From assembly GCA_029204225.1 (NCBI GenBank), contig CM055092.1, positions 73,694,857 through 73,758,856 on the forward strand: 64,000 nt of DNA. The letters run 5' to 3'. Made by a program: the position numbers and the translations under genes. The notes under the pieces were generated by a model. That model was not told where the DNA came from. It worked only from the letters and a program-made list of their open reading frames with translations, and searched no databases. Below, piece after piece: positions 11,485 through 21,329 of the stretch. Source of the DNA: Diphasiastrum complanatum. Lineage: Eukaryota > Streptophyta > Lycopodiopsida > Lycopodiales > Lycopodiaceae. Position 1 is the stretch's first letter, and every line of letters starts with the position of its first letter.

Positions 11485-12370
11485 ATGGCCAAAGAAACTT
11501 CAAATCAAGCTGCAAATCAAGGTGCACCATCCTATATGGCAATTTGTCAACACTTGAGTACGGCGCTCAACGATATGAATAATCGAAATCAGATGAGAGA
11601 TCAACAGATGGAGGTTCTTCTGAACCAAGTCAAATTGTTATCTTCGCCCAATCTCGGTTTTCAACCGGAGATTTATTCGGGAGAGAAGGAGAAGAAACCT
11701 GAAGTCGTCAAAGACTAGCTCGTTAAGTGGAGTAGTTACTTCAACCAGCATGGAGTTCCAGATGAGAAGAAAATTGAAAGTGTCGTGCAGTTCTTACGCG
11801 GCAAAGCGTCATTGTGGTGGCGAGATTTACCGGTGAAGCGAGCTACCTGGGATGCGTTTGCGGAAGTCTTTAAAAAGATTTCGTGATAGCAGATGACGTT
11901 GACTACTACCCGAAGTTCGTGAACTGCAAAATGGGTACAAAGAGCTTGGACTCCTTATATCCAAGAATTCATGGACCTATGGAATAGGATTCCATCATTC
12001 GATGCAAAGTTGGCATTATGGCAGTTTGTCCTAGGTTTTCTTTTTCAAAACGAGTGCAGGCGAGATATTCTTCAAAGCTTCGAGGATGTGTTTCGAATTT
12101 CAAAAGCATAAGATTCCACAATGGTGGAGCAGTTTGCGCAAATTCCAATCGCTTTGAAAACCAAGAAGGGGAAGAAGCGCGGTCCAGACCAAGTAAAATA
12201 TTTTGACGAATTGGATCAAGCAGCATCGGAACCCAAAAAACCGAGAGATTTAGGAAATCTATGTCCCAAGAAAAGGCTAAAAAAAAGAACTTATGTTTCG
12301 TCTGTAAAAAGCCTGGACATATGATGAAGTTTTGTCCAGAAAGGAAGAAATGTCGGCTCATATGATTAAA
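11485..12370 (+). pseudogene. gag of the Ty3/gypsy element
   Basis: Starts MAKETSNQAANQG. The first frame ends at a stop at 11716. The gag core continues in other frames (Y-F-N-Q-H-G, L-R-G-K-A-S-L-W-W-R near 11800), and a zinc knuckle CFVCKKPGHMMKFC (CX2CX4HX4C) sits near 12298-12342. At least two stops or frameshifts break it. Confidence 0.8.
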
Positions 12371-12379
12371 ATCCCAGAT

Positions 12380-13367
12380 GGTAATGGTAAGACTTTGGAA
12401 ATTTACCTGCAGATTGTGAGTGTGAATGTTCTTTCAGTACTGCTTCTTTCTTGCCTAATGAACTTTTCCGTTTAACTGGCATAGTGAGTATTCTATTGGA
12501 TAGTGGCAACTCATAATTTTATTAATTGTCGTCTTGTGCAGAAACTCAACTTGGAAACTGAAGCCAACAATCATAGATATAAAGTTTATCTAGCTTCAGG
12601 AGCAAAGTGGAGAGTTGGAACGTAAAAGTCCCGAATCTCCCAGTTTTGATGCAAGGAAGTTACAAGCTAAGATTCACTAGCTATGCTAGAAAGCAGGAAG
12701 AGAGAATGCTTAACGAAGCTAAAGAGGAGCAATCATCATCAACTCAATAAAGGAATACAATGCTGCCCTACATATACCCTCTCCTTGAATCAAATAGAGG
12801 ATTCAAAAAAAGGGAGGGAAAAGGATTTGGAGGGAAAATAGTACGCCCTCCCAATAGGAGGACCCCCACTCAACGTGACCAAGTCCTAAAAATATGACCA
12901 AATAGGGCCCAAGGCCAGTATATGAATAAAAAAGGCCCTTAGGCCTGCTTATGCATAATAACAATAAAAGAATGGACGCGGCGAATGTAATGAGCCAAGT
13001 CCATAACTAAGGACACATAGAATTAGTTAATTTTCATGTTTTAGACCTAGCCCGTACTAATTTAATTTTGGGATATGAATGGTTATTTAGTAAATCGCCT
13101 TCTCTAATAATTGATTTTGAGAAACATGTTCTCACTTTCAAGGAGGGTGATAAGGTAGTTACATTATTTGGCAGTAATTTTGTATGTTCGTTGAATAAAA
13201 TTTCTACAGTTAATGAAATGGAAGCATTGGACTATTCACAGTATGAAGTTTTTTCTATATTTGCTATTCCAGTTGTGGATGTTCCTGAAATGTATCTAAA
13301 TGGTTGTGAATTCTCAGCAGCTCTTAACTTAGTAAATTTAGATCATGAACAAGCAATGAAAGAATAG
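12380..13367 (+). pseudogene. Retropepsin region, split by a solo LTR
   Basis: The left part has L-L-D-S-G-N-S-H near 12495, where the usual D-S-G-A-T-H has decayed. After the solo LTR the frame resumes with L-D-L-A-R-T-N-L-I-L-G-Y-E-W-L (~13043), the protease C-terminal G-x-x-W-L motif, and a 99-codon open stretch to 13367. It is non-functional. Confidence 0.78.
12658..13008 (-). repeat. Solo family A LTR (351 bp) with 5-bp target duplication AAGGA
   Basis: The minus strand reads AGTTATGGACTTGG...CTTGTAACT. AAGGA is found on both sides (12653-12657, 13009-13013). No internal sequence is present, so the element was removed by LTR-LTR recombination. It fixes the exact LTR ends and the 5-bp duplication size. 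Confidence 0.93.
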
Positions 13368-13374
13368 ATCATAA

Positions 13375-14082
13375 ATGAAATTAGGGATGTTTTTCCATCT
13401 GAATTACTTACCACCATCTAGGTCAGTAGACCACAGGATTGAGTTAATTCCAGGAAGTCAACCTATCTCTAGACAACCTTATAGGTTCTCTCAGAAAGAG
13501 GAGACAGAGATCTCAAATCGAATAGAAAATTACCTTCTTCTTAAAGCGAAGAAAGATGGAGGTTTCCGCATGTGTGTGGATTACAAGGGCTTGAATAAGG
13601 TGACTGTCAAGAATGGATATCCGTTACCCAGGATGGATGACCTTGTAGATCGCTTGGGTGGAGCTCAGTATTTCACCAAGATAGATCTCAGGACAGGGTA
13701 CCATGAAATAAGAATTAAATCGGAAGATGTCCAAAAGACAAGATTTTGTTCTAGATTTGGTCATTATGAGTTATTAGTGTTGCCTTTCGGGTTAACAAAT
13801 GCTCCAGCAACGTTCCTGATGAACGATTTGTTTCGTCCATATTTGGGAAAGTTTGTGATAGTATTCCTAGATGATATTCTTGTCTATAGTATAACCTTTA
13901 AGGAACACATAGAGCACCTGAGAAACTCCGGCAGGAGTTACTCTACGCTAAAGAGTTCAAGTGTGAATTCTTTAAGCAAGAGTTGCTTTATCTCGGTCAT
14001 AAGATCACAGTTAAAGGGATCAAGATTGACGAGGATAAAATCAAGTCGAGTGGCCAATTCTAGGAACTGTGAAGCAAGTTAA
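13375..14082 (+). pseudogene. Ty3/gypsy reverse transcriptase
   Basis: Contains [46 protein letters not shown] and the catalytic [10 protein letters not shown] (~13858), so the active-site aspartates are preserved. The frame is open for 235 codons, but the last part after about 13915 is frameshifted and the segment near 13530 has lost residues. RT copies element RNA into DNA. Confidence 0.9.
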
Positions 14083-14690
14083 ATCATTTTTAGGATATAC
14101 CATTTTCTTCAGAAGATTTATTGAGGATTATGCTAAGGTAGCAGCTCCGCTTAATAATCTGACAAAAGGGATTGTTAATAAAAAGAAAAAGAGGAATCAA
14201 CCTAGTCCGCCTGTTGTTTGTGGAACAAGGAATTGAATCAGTGTTGTAAGAAACTTAAAACATTGTTTGTTTCAGCTCTCGTGTTACAAATTACAAATCT
14301 AGACTTACCTTACGTTGTGAGAACTGACGCAAGTGATATTGCAATTGGAGCAGTTCTATTACAAATGGATAGGCCACTAGCGTTTGAAAGCAAAAAAATC
14401 ACTGGTCCTCAGTTGCGTTATACTACGCAAGAAAAGGAATTGTTTGCAATAATCCATGCACTTAAAACCTGGAGACACTACTTGTGTATGGTACCAGCCT
14501 CTTAAGTATTTTTGCAATGAACATGATCTTTGGGGGAGGAAAGCTTGATGGGCTGAATTGATGCAAGAATTCGATCATGAAATCCGTTACATAAGAGACA
14601 GCTCTAATCAAGTTGCAGATGCTCTTAGTCGGATTGGTGAACTGAACGAGTTGTCATTCACCAAGATTTCCACGGATCGATATCTTTCAC
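14083..14690 (+). pseudogene. Ty3/gypsy RNase H
   Basis: V-R-T-D-A-S-D-I-A-I-G-A-V-L-L-Q (14314-14370) is the RNase H first catalytic Asp region, followed by Y-T-T-Q-E-K-E-L-F-A-I-I-H-A-L-K and the tether end S-N-Q-V-A-D-A-L-S-R near 14610. Frameshifts occur near 14215 and 14500. Integrase is absent because the family B LTR joins at 14690. Confidence 0.88.
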
Positions 14691-15102
14691 AGTTACGAAT
14701 AAAGCCATAGTTGATCAAAAGCTAAGCTATGAAAGCATCACATAAGCAAGACTTAACCCAAGAAAGCAGGAAAGAGAGAGATTAAGGAGACTAAAGAGAG
14801 AGATCAATATCATCAGCTGAATAACAAATGACACAGTTTCCCTACTTATAGCCAAGAGGAAGCCCTAAAAGGAAGCTTCCGGTGGCTAGGGCCCAACTGG
14901 GAGGGAAAATAGTGCGCCCTCCAAGAAGGCCCCCACTCTCCAGTAATATGTCCAAATGGCCTAATAATGAGTAATAAGGCCAAAGGCCAACCATATAGTC
15001 TAAGTGTCACTAATGAATAAAAAAGGGCCCAAGGTCTACTTATTCATAAAGTAAAGTAAATGTAAATGGACGCGGTGAATGTAATGAGCCGAGTCCATAA
15101 CT
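14691..15102 (-). repeat. Family B 3' LTR, 412 bp
   Basis: AGTTA...TAACT ends. Joined at 15103 to the element interior through a purine tract (CCAAGGAG on the minus strand) expected of the plus-strand primer. Outer flank TTCAC (14686-14690). Only one copy of the internal 32-bp unit. Confidence 0.88.
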
Positions 15103-15181
15103 CTCCTTGGCACAAAAAAAATAGACCCAACTGCCGAAAAGAAACTGATTCAAATAGCAGCAAGCCCTGGTGCATCAACAA

Positions 15182-16020
15182 CTAGAACAACATCTGATGT
15201 AGAGTAATCAACAAGTGCAACAAGAGCACGAGCCTGATCCGCAAGTGATGGTGTATGATAAAAGACATCAATAGGCTCCCATGTGGCCTCCTCAATAGGA
15301 CGACCATCCCACTGGACCAAAAACTGAATCTACCGGCGGCATCGACTATGGTATAGACGAACTTGTAATATAGCAACAAGTAAAAATGGAAATAACTCTG
15401 GAGCAATAGGAAACTTAGCATCACAAGAAGCGTCATCCTCAATAGCAGCACGTAATAAACTGACATGGAATACATCACAGGCGCGTGCGGAAGCAGGAAG
15501 CTGTAAGCGATATGTAACTGGACTGAGAACCTCCAAAATGCGATAAGGCCCATAATAACGTGGTGCAAGCTTCTCAGTAGAAGCATGGCCCTGGACAAAA
15601 TGATGACGTGCAAACCATAGACGTAGATAAACCATATCTCCAAGCTGAAACTCAACATGGCGGCGGTGACGATCAACTGAGGTCTGATAACGCTGCTGAA
15701 CATGCTGTAAATGAGAACTGGCCCAGGTAATAAGCTCTCGAGCACCTGATAGAAAAGATGCAAGTGTGAAAGGTGTATCCTCAAGAGGGAGAGGAAGGCC
15801 AGGTAAAAGAGGTGCATAGCCATGAGATAAGAAAAATGGTGAGACACCTGTGCTGGTACTAACAGAGCTATTATAGCTATACTCTGCTAAACATAAATGC
15901 TGATCCCAATCCTTCCCAGAAGGAGTAACAAAATGGCATAAATAATGCTCAAGGATCCTGTTAAGGAGCTCAGACTACCCATCAGAAGTAGAATGATCAA
16001 GCAGCAACCAGAAATGCCAA
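15182..16020 (-). pseudogene. Integrase C-terminal part and chromodomain-like tail (family B copy 2)
   Basis: Reading leftward: S-E-L-L-N-R-I-L-E-H-Y-L (just after the third catalytic residue region of integrase), L-C-L-A-E-Y-S-Y-N-S, S-T-G-V-S-P-F, then the integrase C-terminal domain M-V-Y-L-R-L-W-F and K-L-A-P-R-Y-Y-G-P-Y. Next come F-H-V-S-L-L-R and the chromodomain motif P-I-E-E-A-T-W-E-P-I-D-V-F. A TAG (Gln-to-stop) lies near 15331 and another near 15975. The integrase core with its first two Asp residues is missing. This is the best preserved copy of this tail. Confidence 0.87.
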
Positions 16021-16021
16021 G

Positions 16022-17636
16022 GTATCTGTAATGCCCAAGATAGTAGAAGATCAGCCCAAAAGATAGGGACATCATACCAAGGTATCCAAAAAGCCCGAGA
16101 AGGTAGAACTGCATCAGCAACAGGAAGCCATTAAGGAAACTGGAAAAGAGATGGACACTCATCGCGAATAGCCGCATCATACACGTAACCATCAACCATA
16201 TGTGCAAACTCAGTGATATAGGTGTCCCAAGAAAAAATAGCAGCATTGGAAGACCAGCACCAAAGAGTAGGAACATAAGCAGGATGACAGGCACGCTGTA
16301 ATAGCATGGAAAAGCAAGCGATATGCCAGGAAACATGGATCATAAAGAGATCATCCTGACAAAGGATAACTAAAATGGAGAAATGTGCACCAGCATGGTC
16401 AACAGCCCAAGGTATCCATAAGGCCCATGAATGAGAAGTAGCAATGGCACACGGTACCTTCAAGGCCCCTATCACGCGAAGAGCAGCATGCCAAAAGCTC
16501 CAGAAGGTCCAAGAAATCAATGCACCATCTAAAAAAGCATGATGCATAAAAACAATAGCCACAAATCTAGAAATAGTAGAGGCCTCAACTGAAATACTGT
16601 AGCTGAAAAACTCATCTAGAAAGACCTCAAATGGACATACCAATCCATCATAGGATACACCAAAAACGGATGGAGAATCGGATGACCCATCGGAACTGGC
16701 CGCAAGTGTAATCCCAAAGTACACATCGGGCGCACAAGTGAGGAATAGAAGAAATGCACTGGAACGCGGAACAGGATCCCCAACATCAGTAGCAAGTAGC
16801 GGATCAATATCCACGTGTAGCTGGGAATGAGTATCAAAGCACATATGAGCAATACTGAAGTATATGGCGGCAACATCCCCACAAACTATCCAAGAGAGGA
16901 GAAGGAACTCTCTCAAGGTACTCTGATGGTCTCGGAAAACTAGAACAAAGTGGCAACTCAGCATCAGAGACCAAGCGATATGGAGCAACCTGAAATGACG
17001 GGGAATCTGAAGATCACCTGGACAAACAGTAGCTGGGAAGGAGGCAATAACCCAAGCCATCAGGATATGCCAAGCCTGACAATGAGCAACAATCCAAGGA
17101 ACAGATAGAGAGCCACATGCATAATCATAGAGATATCCGCACCATAGGCGATCAATAACATGGAAAAACCAACACCAATCAACAGGTCCAAATGGAAACC
17201 AAGCTATACGTAATAACCAGGAATGCCATATATCCACATCGGCTTGGACTGCAGCAAACCTATATGTAGAGACACAAGGAGACTGAAGGATGCCCGTATA
17301 CTCATCTAGAAAGATCCCACCATATAATTACCCTAGATAAGTAATAGTGACCATCTGGCAAATATCCTCAGATGGAAAATGTGTAACGGTAAGGGCCAAA
17401 GGCGCATGAATCATGTAAGGAACCGTAGAAATATCATGAGGCGGTTCACAAACCTCAAGCAAAGATCCATGGAGTAAAGCAAAAGAAGATACAACCTGAT
17501 CACCAATAGCGAGGGAACCATCAAACGTGGACCCGTGAAGAACCCCATAGAAATTAGCAGGAACATCGGCCATAACGGACTCAAGAGATGGAGATATAGA
17601 GACCAATGGAGAAGATACTGCACCAACCACCGAACC
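16022..17636 (-). pseudogene. ORF-X of family B copy 2 (unknown, Trp-rich)
   Basis: The frame is about 538 codons with two TAT-to-TAA stops (near 17326 and 16130). It is collinear with 53200-54890 of copy 3. The protein is hydrophobic and rich in Trp, His, Phe and Cys, with recurring phrases such as H-S-W-L-L-R-I-A-W-F, L-L-H-I-A-W and H-S-W-A-L-W-I-P-W. It begins after G-S-V-V-G-A-V-S-S-P-L-V-S and runs in phase into the integrase remnant (W-L-L-L-D-H-S-T-S-D-G). It occupies the place of RT, RNase H and the integrase core. I recognise no domain. A chance F-L-D-G/D-A-L-I-S resembles an RT motif but lacks RT context. Confidence 0.7.
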
Positions 17637-17639
17637 AGG

Positions 17640-18207
17640 AGGGGTCGGAGGACGAGCAGACGAAGGGACAATGCAAGTAGCTGGAACTGAAGGGGCAGGT
17701 GTAGGGGTGGACATAGTGGAAAAAGATGAAGCAAAAGGACGGGGTCGGGAGAAGCGGGAAGGAAGGGTGTCAGAGTACTTGTGCTGTAAAGTACTGGCAA
17801 GAGACATCGCCTCAACAAGTGTGGGAGGACGGAAGGAAGAAACATCGTAACGTAAGGCACCACGAAGCCCAGCAATGTAACGAGAAATAAGCTCACCGGG
17901 CGGTAGATCTGTGAAAAGAAAAGAAAGCTCCATAAACTGATCTGTATAGTAAGCAAGGTCACTGGTCTGAGTGAGACTACGGAATGTATCACATTGGCAG
18001 TCGAGCCACTAAGGATCAATCATAGCATGACAGAGGTCACGGCGAAAGGTATGCCATATATGGAGCCTTCCGGATCAGAATCAGCTCCATAAACTTGCCA
18101 CCACGTGGCAGCGCGTCCATCTAAGTGTAAAGCAGCCAACTGGATCTTCTGAGGATCAGTCTTAGGGTAGATCTGAAAATATGTGTCGAGCTTAGCAAAC
18201 CAATTCT
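17640..18207 (-). pseudogene. gag core of family B copy 2, fused to ORF-X
   Basis: The gag core (L-H-L-D-G-R-A-A-T-W-W, D-P-x-W-L-D-C-Q, S-F-L-F-T-D-L-P-P-G-E-L-I-S) runs leftward from the break at 18207. In one continuous frame (17328-17933) the gag end P-S-S-A-R-P-P-T is followed by ORF-X P-P-G-S-V-V-G-A-V. The zinc knuckle, spacer and protease present in copy 3 have been deleted, leaving a gag-ORF-X fusion. Confidence 0.8.
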
Positions 18208-18554
18208 TTTTTTACATCCACTAATTTATAACCCTCTTATGGACTTGGAAAGCCAGGCCTCTTATTCCTATGGTTCATGTTCCTATAGTCTACAAGTTAT
18301 CATTTTGTCACATCTGTAGCAGTGTCATGTTCATTATGCTATTCCTTATCAGAGTAGTGCAATTTCATCAGATCAGGGTTGTTGTATTTGCTCTATATGT
18401 GGTTCTTGATCTCGATATCTCTTATGGGATGCATTTGATTTGTTTGTCATCATGCATGGTTCACATTCATGGGCCTAATGGATTTTTTGGGAGTCCTCTA
18501 CGTCCGTATATCCACATGTTCATGTTACTACTATCTGGCAATCCTGGTCTATCC
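18208..18554 (+). other. Possible diverged ORF-X relative (left part)
   Basis: T-rich sequence with a 96-codon open frame (18270-18560). It has short similarity to ORF-X DNA (CATTCATGGGCCTAATGGAT against CATTCATGGGCCTTATGGAT at about 54435). It continues beyond the copia element at 21330. The assignment is tentative. Confidence 0.35.
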
Positions 18555-19200
18555 TGTTAGAAATAAATGACTATGCTGAAGTTAATCCATAGGTTACTTT
18601 GACCCAAAAGGTCGAGATTTGCGTAACCATGGGTTGAAGGAGGGCGCCCAACAGAGATCTTGGAGGAGCAATTTGTCACACCCAAAAATTAGAATCTCAA
18701 ATCTGATTTTTATGTAACCAGTTTTCAGCAAGTTTTGTTTGGAGGAGGGCGCCTAAAAATCTGCTACTGATTTTTGGTTGTGGTGTCTCCTTATCTTGCG
18801 GTTTTTGTTTTTAAGTTTGCATTTGTGTAGGAGGGCGCCCAAAATTCAGCAAACCCTATTCAGGGTTAGGTCAACTTGTGGCTGAAAATTTGCAGATTCT
18901 CAGCAAGCCGTAGGGCGCTTTCAGCAGCCCTATGGGAGTGTGTGTCGATCACACTATTTGGCTTCCTAATTAGGTTTCGGTGTAGGCTTCAATCGAAGCT
19001 AACCTAATTTTCAAGAAGCTGGTTTTTTTGTGCAGAAAGACAGCCATCTTTCCATTATCTTTTGGGCACTTTGGTTGCAGATTCAAAGACATTTTGTGCT
19101 CCTACTTTCAGCTCTTTGTCTTCTGCAAATTTTTGAGTAGATTTGGTTGAGGAAAGGCTCTCTTTCCTATCTACTACAAGTCGAAATTCTGTTGAAGGTA
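18555..19200 (+). other. 5' region of copia element with repeated GGAGGGCGCC motif
   Basis: Untranslated stretch before gag. GGAGGGCGCC or a close variant occurs near 18640, 18744 and 18828, with GTAGGGCGCT near 18909. No primer site was recognised and the end of the 5' LTR could not be placed. Confidence 0.55.
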
Positions 19201-20091
19201 ATGGCTAAAGAATCGGAAGCTATTGGTTCTTTGTTTAGTGAAGATCGGTTGGATGGCACAAACTACTCCCTGTGGAATTACATGATGAAGAATCTTCTCA
19301 TAGCGAAAGGGCTGTGGGATTTGGTCAATGGTGATGAGAAAAGGGCTCCGTCTTTGGCACCTCCTACACCTCGTGGGTCATCATCATCAACATCATCTTC
19401 TCCATCTTTAGAAGAACAAAAAAAGTGGGATAGAAGGGATGCACAAGCACATTCTATGGTTGCTTTTGCTCTGAAAAGATCTATCTTACCTCATATTAGG
19501 TCTTGTAAGACATCTAAAAGTGCGTGGGATACACTTTATACTATGTATAGAGTCAAAAATCCAGCAAGAGTGGTGTATCTCAAAAATCAACTTTCTTTGT
19601 TGAAGATGCAAGAAGGGGATCAAGTGACCAATCACTTGACGAAGATCAAGGATCTTCGTGAGGAGCTTCTCAATATTGATGAGATAATTGAGGATGCTCA
19701 ATTTGTTTCCATTACTCTCAACTCATTACCTTCATCTTATCTTCCATTTATTTCATCTTTGAGTATCTCTCTTAGGGGACAGCAACTCTCCTTTGATGAA
19801 CTTGTTGGGCTGCTTCTTCAAGAGGAGCAAACGAGGCAAAACTTTGCGGGTGACACTCAACAAGATCAAGCTTTCTTCACGAAAGGCAAGGGCAAAGGCA
19901 AGTCAAAGGAAAGGGGAAGCCTCCTTCCAAGAATGAGCAAAAGCCCGTTGGAGGTCAAGAGTCAAAAGAAGAAAGGGAAGTGCCATTATTGCAAAAGGTA
20001 TGGGAACTTCATCAAGGATTGTAAAAAGAAGCTTGCAAAAGAGACGAGTAAAGGAATTGATACTAGTGCTTCACTTGCTGCGAATCTACTC
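19201..20091 (+). CDS. copia gag
   Basis: The start MAKESEAIGSLFSEDRLDGT is chosen because copia gags begin just before the L-D-G-x-N-Y-x-x-W motif (here L-D-G-T-N-Y-S-L-W-N-Y). The frame is open for about 297 codons. It contains the UBN2-type gag domain (A-W-D-T-L-Y, L-K-N-Q-L, L-P-S-S-Y) and a basic G-K-G-K-G-K-S-K stretch. The zinc knuckle C-H-Y-C-K-R-Y-G-N-F-I-K-D-C (19981-20022) has Asn instead of the zinc-binding His. After 20092 the frame runs into RT sequence out of phase, because of the deletion. Confidence 0.87.
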
Positions 20092-20510
20092 TTTATGTCA
20101 AGCATACTTCAGATTATATTATCATTATTTTGCTTTATGTTGATGATATTATTATTACGGGAAGTAATGACCAGTAGATTGATGCCATAATACTTGATCT
20201 TGGTATGGTTTTTGAAACCTCATATTTTGGCCTATTGCATTTTTATCTTGGTCTTGAATTTGTACAAGAAGGGGCTGGAATTTTCATCTCTCAAGAACGC
20301 TACATTGGGCAGATTTTGAAGCAGTTCAAGATGGAAGATTGCAAGCCGGTTGCTACACCTATTGAGACAGGCCTCAATTTAAGTAGTCAAGGTGATGGTG
20401 AACCATTTATACTACTTTATATTGTCAAGCTATTGGCTGTCTCATTTACCTATGTAATTCAAGACCGGACATTTCTTATAGTGTCTCACTCATGAGTCAA
20501 TTCATGCATG
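20092..20510 (+). pseudogene. copia RT, catalytic half only
   Basis: The catalytic Y-V-D-D-I-I-I-T-G-S lies at about 20136-20165. It is followed out of frame by F-G-L-L-H-F-Y-L-G-L-E-F, Q-E-R-Y-I-G-Q-I-L-K-Q-F and C-K-P-V-A-T-P-I-E-T. A stop splits the two parts near 20176. The fingers domain is missing. Confidence 0.87.
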
Positions 20511-20539
20511 CCCTGATGACATCACATTAAGAAAAAAAA

Positions 20540-21094
20540 TTGAAGAGGATCTTTCAATATCTTCAAGGAACAAGAAATCATGGACTGGTTTTTCTTGCTT
20601 GTGATGATGCATGTTTGGTTGGTTTTAGTGACTCGGATTGGGGTGGAGATCAAGACACTAAACGCTCTACAAGTGGACATTGCTTTTTCTATGAAAATTC
20701 TGCAATTTCATGGTCAAGTAAAAAGCAGACCATTGTTGCTACTTCTAGTGAGGCAGAATATAGAGCGATATTTTCAGCCACAACAGAGTGTTTATGGCTG
20801 AGAAGACTACTTGTTGACATGAAATTTGGCGAGCCCTCAGCCACTCTTATCTTGAGTGATAGTCAAAGTGCTATTGCCATTGCACGGAATCCTATTTTTC
20901 ATGCGAAGACGAAGCACATCGAGATCCATTATCACTTTGTTCGGGAGAGACTTCATGATGGCGACATTTTACTTGAATATTGTCCTACGGAGGATAATAT
21001 TGCGGACCTCTTCACTAAGGCGTTGCTTAGAGTAAGATTTGAAGCTTTATGCAAGGCTTTAAATTTGATACCACCTGTTGGTTTTGTTACATAG
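20540..21094 (+). CDS. copia RNase H
   Basis: 184-codon open frame with M-K-R-I-F-Q-Y-L-Q-G-T, G-F-S-D-S-D-W-G-G-D, S-T-S-G-H-C-F-F, A-T-S-S-E-A-E-Y-R-A, L-S-D-S-Q-S-A-I-A-I-A and H-I-E-I-H-Y-H-F-V-R-E-R. These include the Asp and Glu catalytic residues of copia RNase H. It ends at TAG 21092-21094, shortly before the polypurine tract. It would degrade RNA in RNA-DNA hybrids, but is separated from its RT by frame breaks. Confidence 0.9.
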   Translation: MKRIFQYLQGTRNHGLVFLACDDACLVGFSDSDWGGDQDTKRSTSGHCFFYENSAISWSSKKQTIVATSSEAEYRAIFSATTECLWLRRLLVDMKFGEPSATLILSDSQSAIAIARNPIFHAKTKHIEIHYHFVRERLHDGDILLEYCPTEDNIADLFTKALLRVRFEALCKALNLIPPVGFVT

Positions 21095-21120
21095 TGAAGA
21101 TTTCAGTTTTTGCATTGTCA

Positions 21121-21324
21121 TTTAAGGAGGGTGTTAGAAATAGTACTTAGATGCTCATTGTGTATTCCATTTTGGACACTTTGGCTAAGCATTGCTCTCC
21201 ATTGCTCTTGTTGCTCTTTTCTCTCTCTCTCTCTTAGAGTTGGGCGCCCAGCCTCTTCTCTCTTGTTTTCTGTGGAGATTGATTGATAACTAGATCTTGG
21301 TGACTTGACTCTTGCTTTCCTACA
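21121..21324 (+). repeat. copia polypurine tract and 3' LTR
   Basis: TTTAAGGAGGG (21121-21131) precedes TGTTAGAAATAG. The 193-bp LTR (21132-21324) ends CTACA, contains a CT run, and is followed by TATCC. Confidence 0.85.
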
Positions 21325-21329
21325 TATCC

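Larger units (their letters stand above)
11485..14690 (+). mobile_element. Autonomous-type Ty3/gypsy element, incomplete
   Basis: gag, protease, RT and RNase H are in the normal Ty3 order. It is interrupted by a solo LTR at 12658-13008 and stops where integrase should begin (14690), at the junction with a family B LTR. Frameshifts and stops occur throughout. This is the only gypsy element in the window with a recognisable full-length RT. Confidence 0.85.
8883..18207 (-). mobile_element. Rearranged segment: family B copy 2 split around a Ty3/gypsy element
   Basis: The segment holds the 5' half of a minus-strand family B element (8883-10719), a plus-strand Ty3/gypsy element (~11485-14690) and the 3' half of a family B element (14691-18207). 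Both halves are broken at the same place in gag. The segment is flanked by a 40-bp direct repeat of that gag sequence (8883-8922 and 18168-18207, two mismatches by eye). The order of the halves is the reverse of a simply interrupted element. The LTRs 10277-10719 and 14691-15102 resemble each other more than either resembles 2241-2693. Confidence 0.7.
18555..21324 (+). mobile_element. Ty1/copia element with internal deletion, TSD TATCC
   Basis: Flanked by TATCC (18550-18554 and 21325-21329). It begins TGTTAGAAATA and ends TTTCCTACA. gag is followed near 20092 directly by the catalytic segment of RT and then RNase H; protease, integrase and the front half of RT are gone. The 5' region (18555-19200) shares only the first dozen bases with the 3' LTR and no tRNA-iMet primer site is visible, so the 5' end is rearranged. 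Confidence 0.85.
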
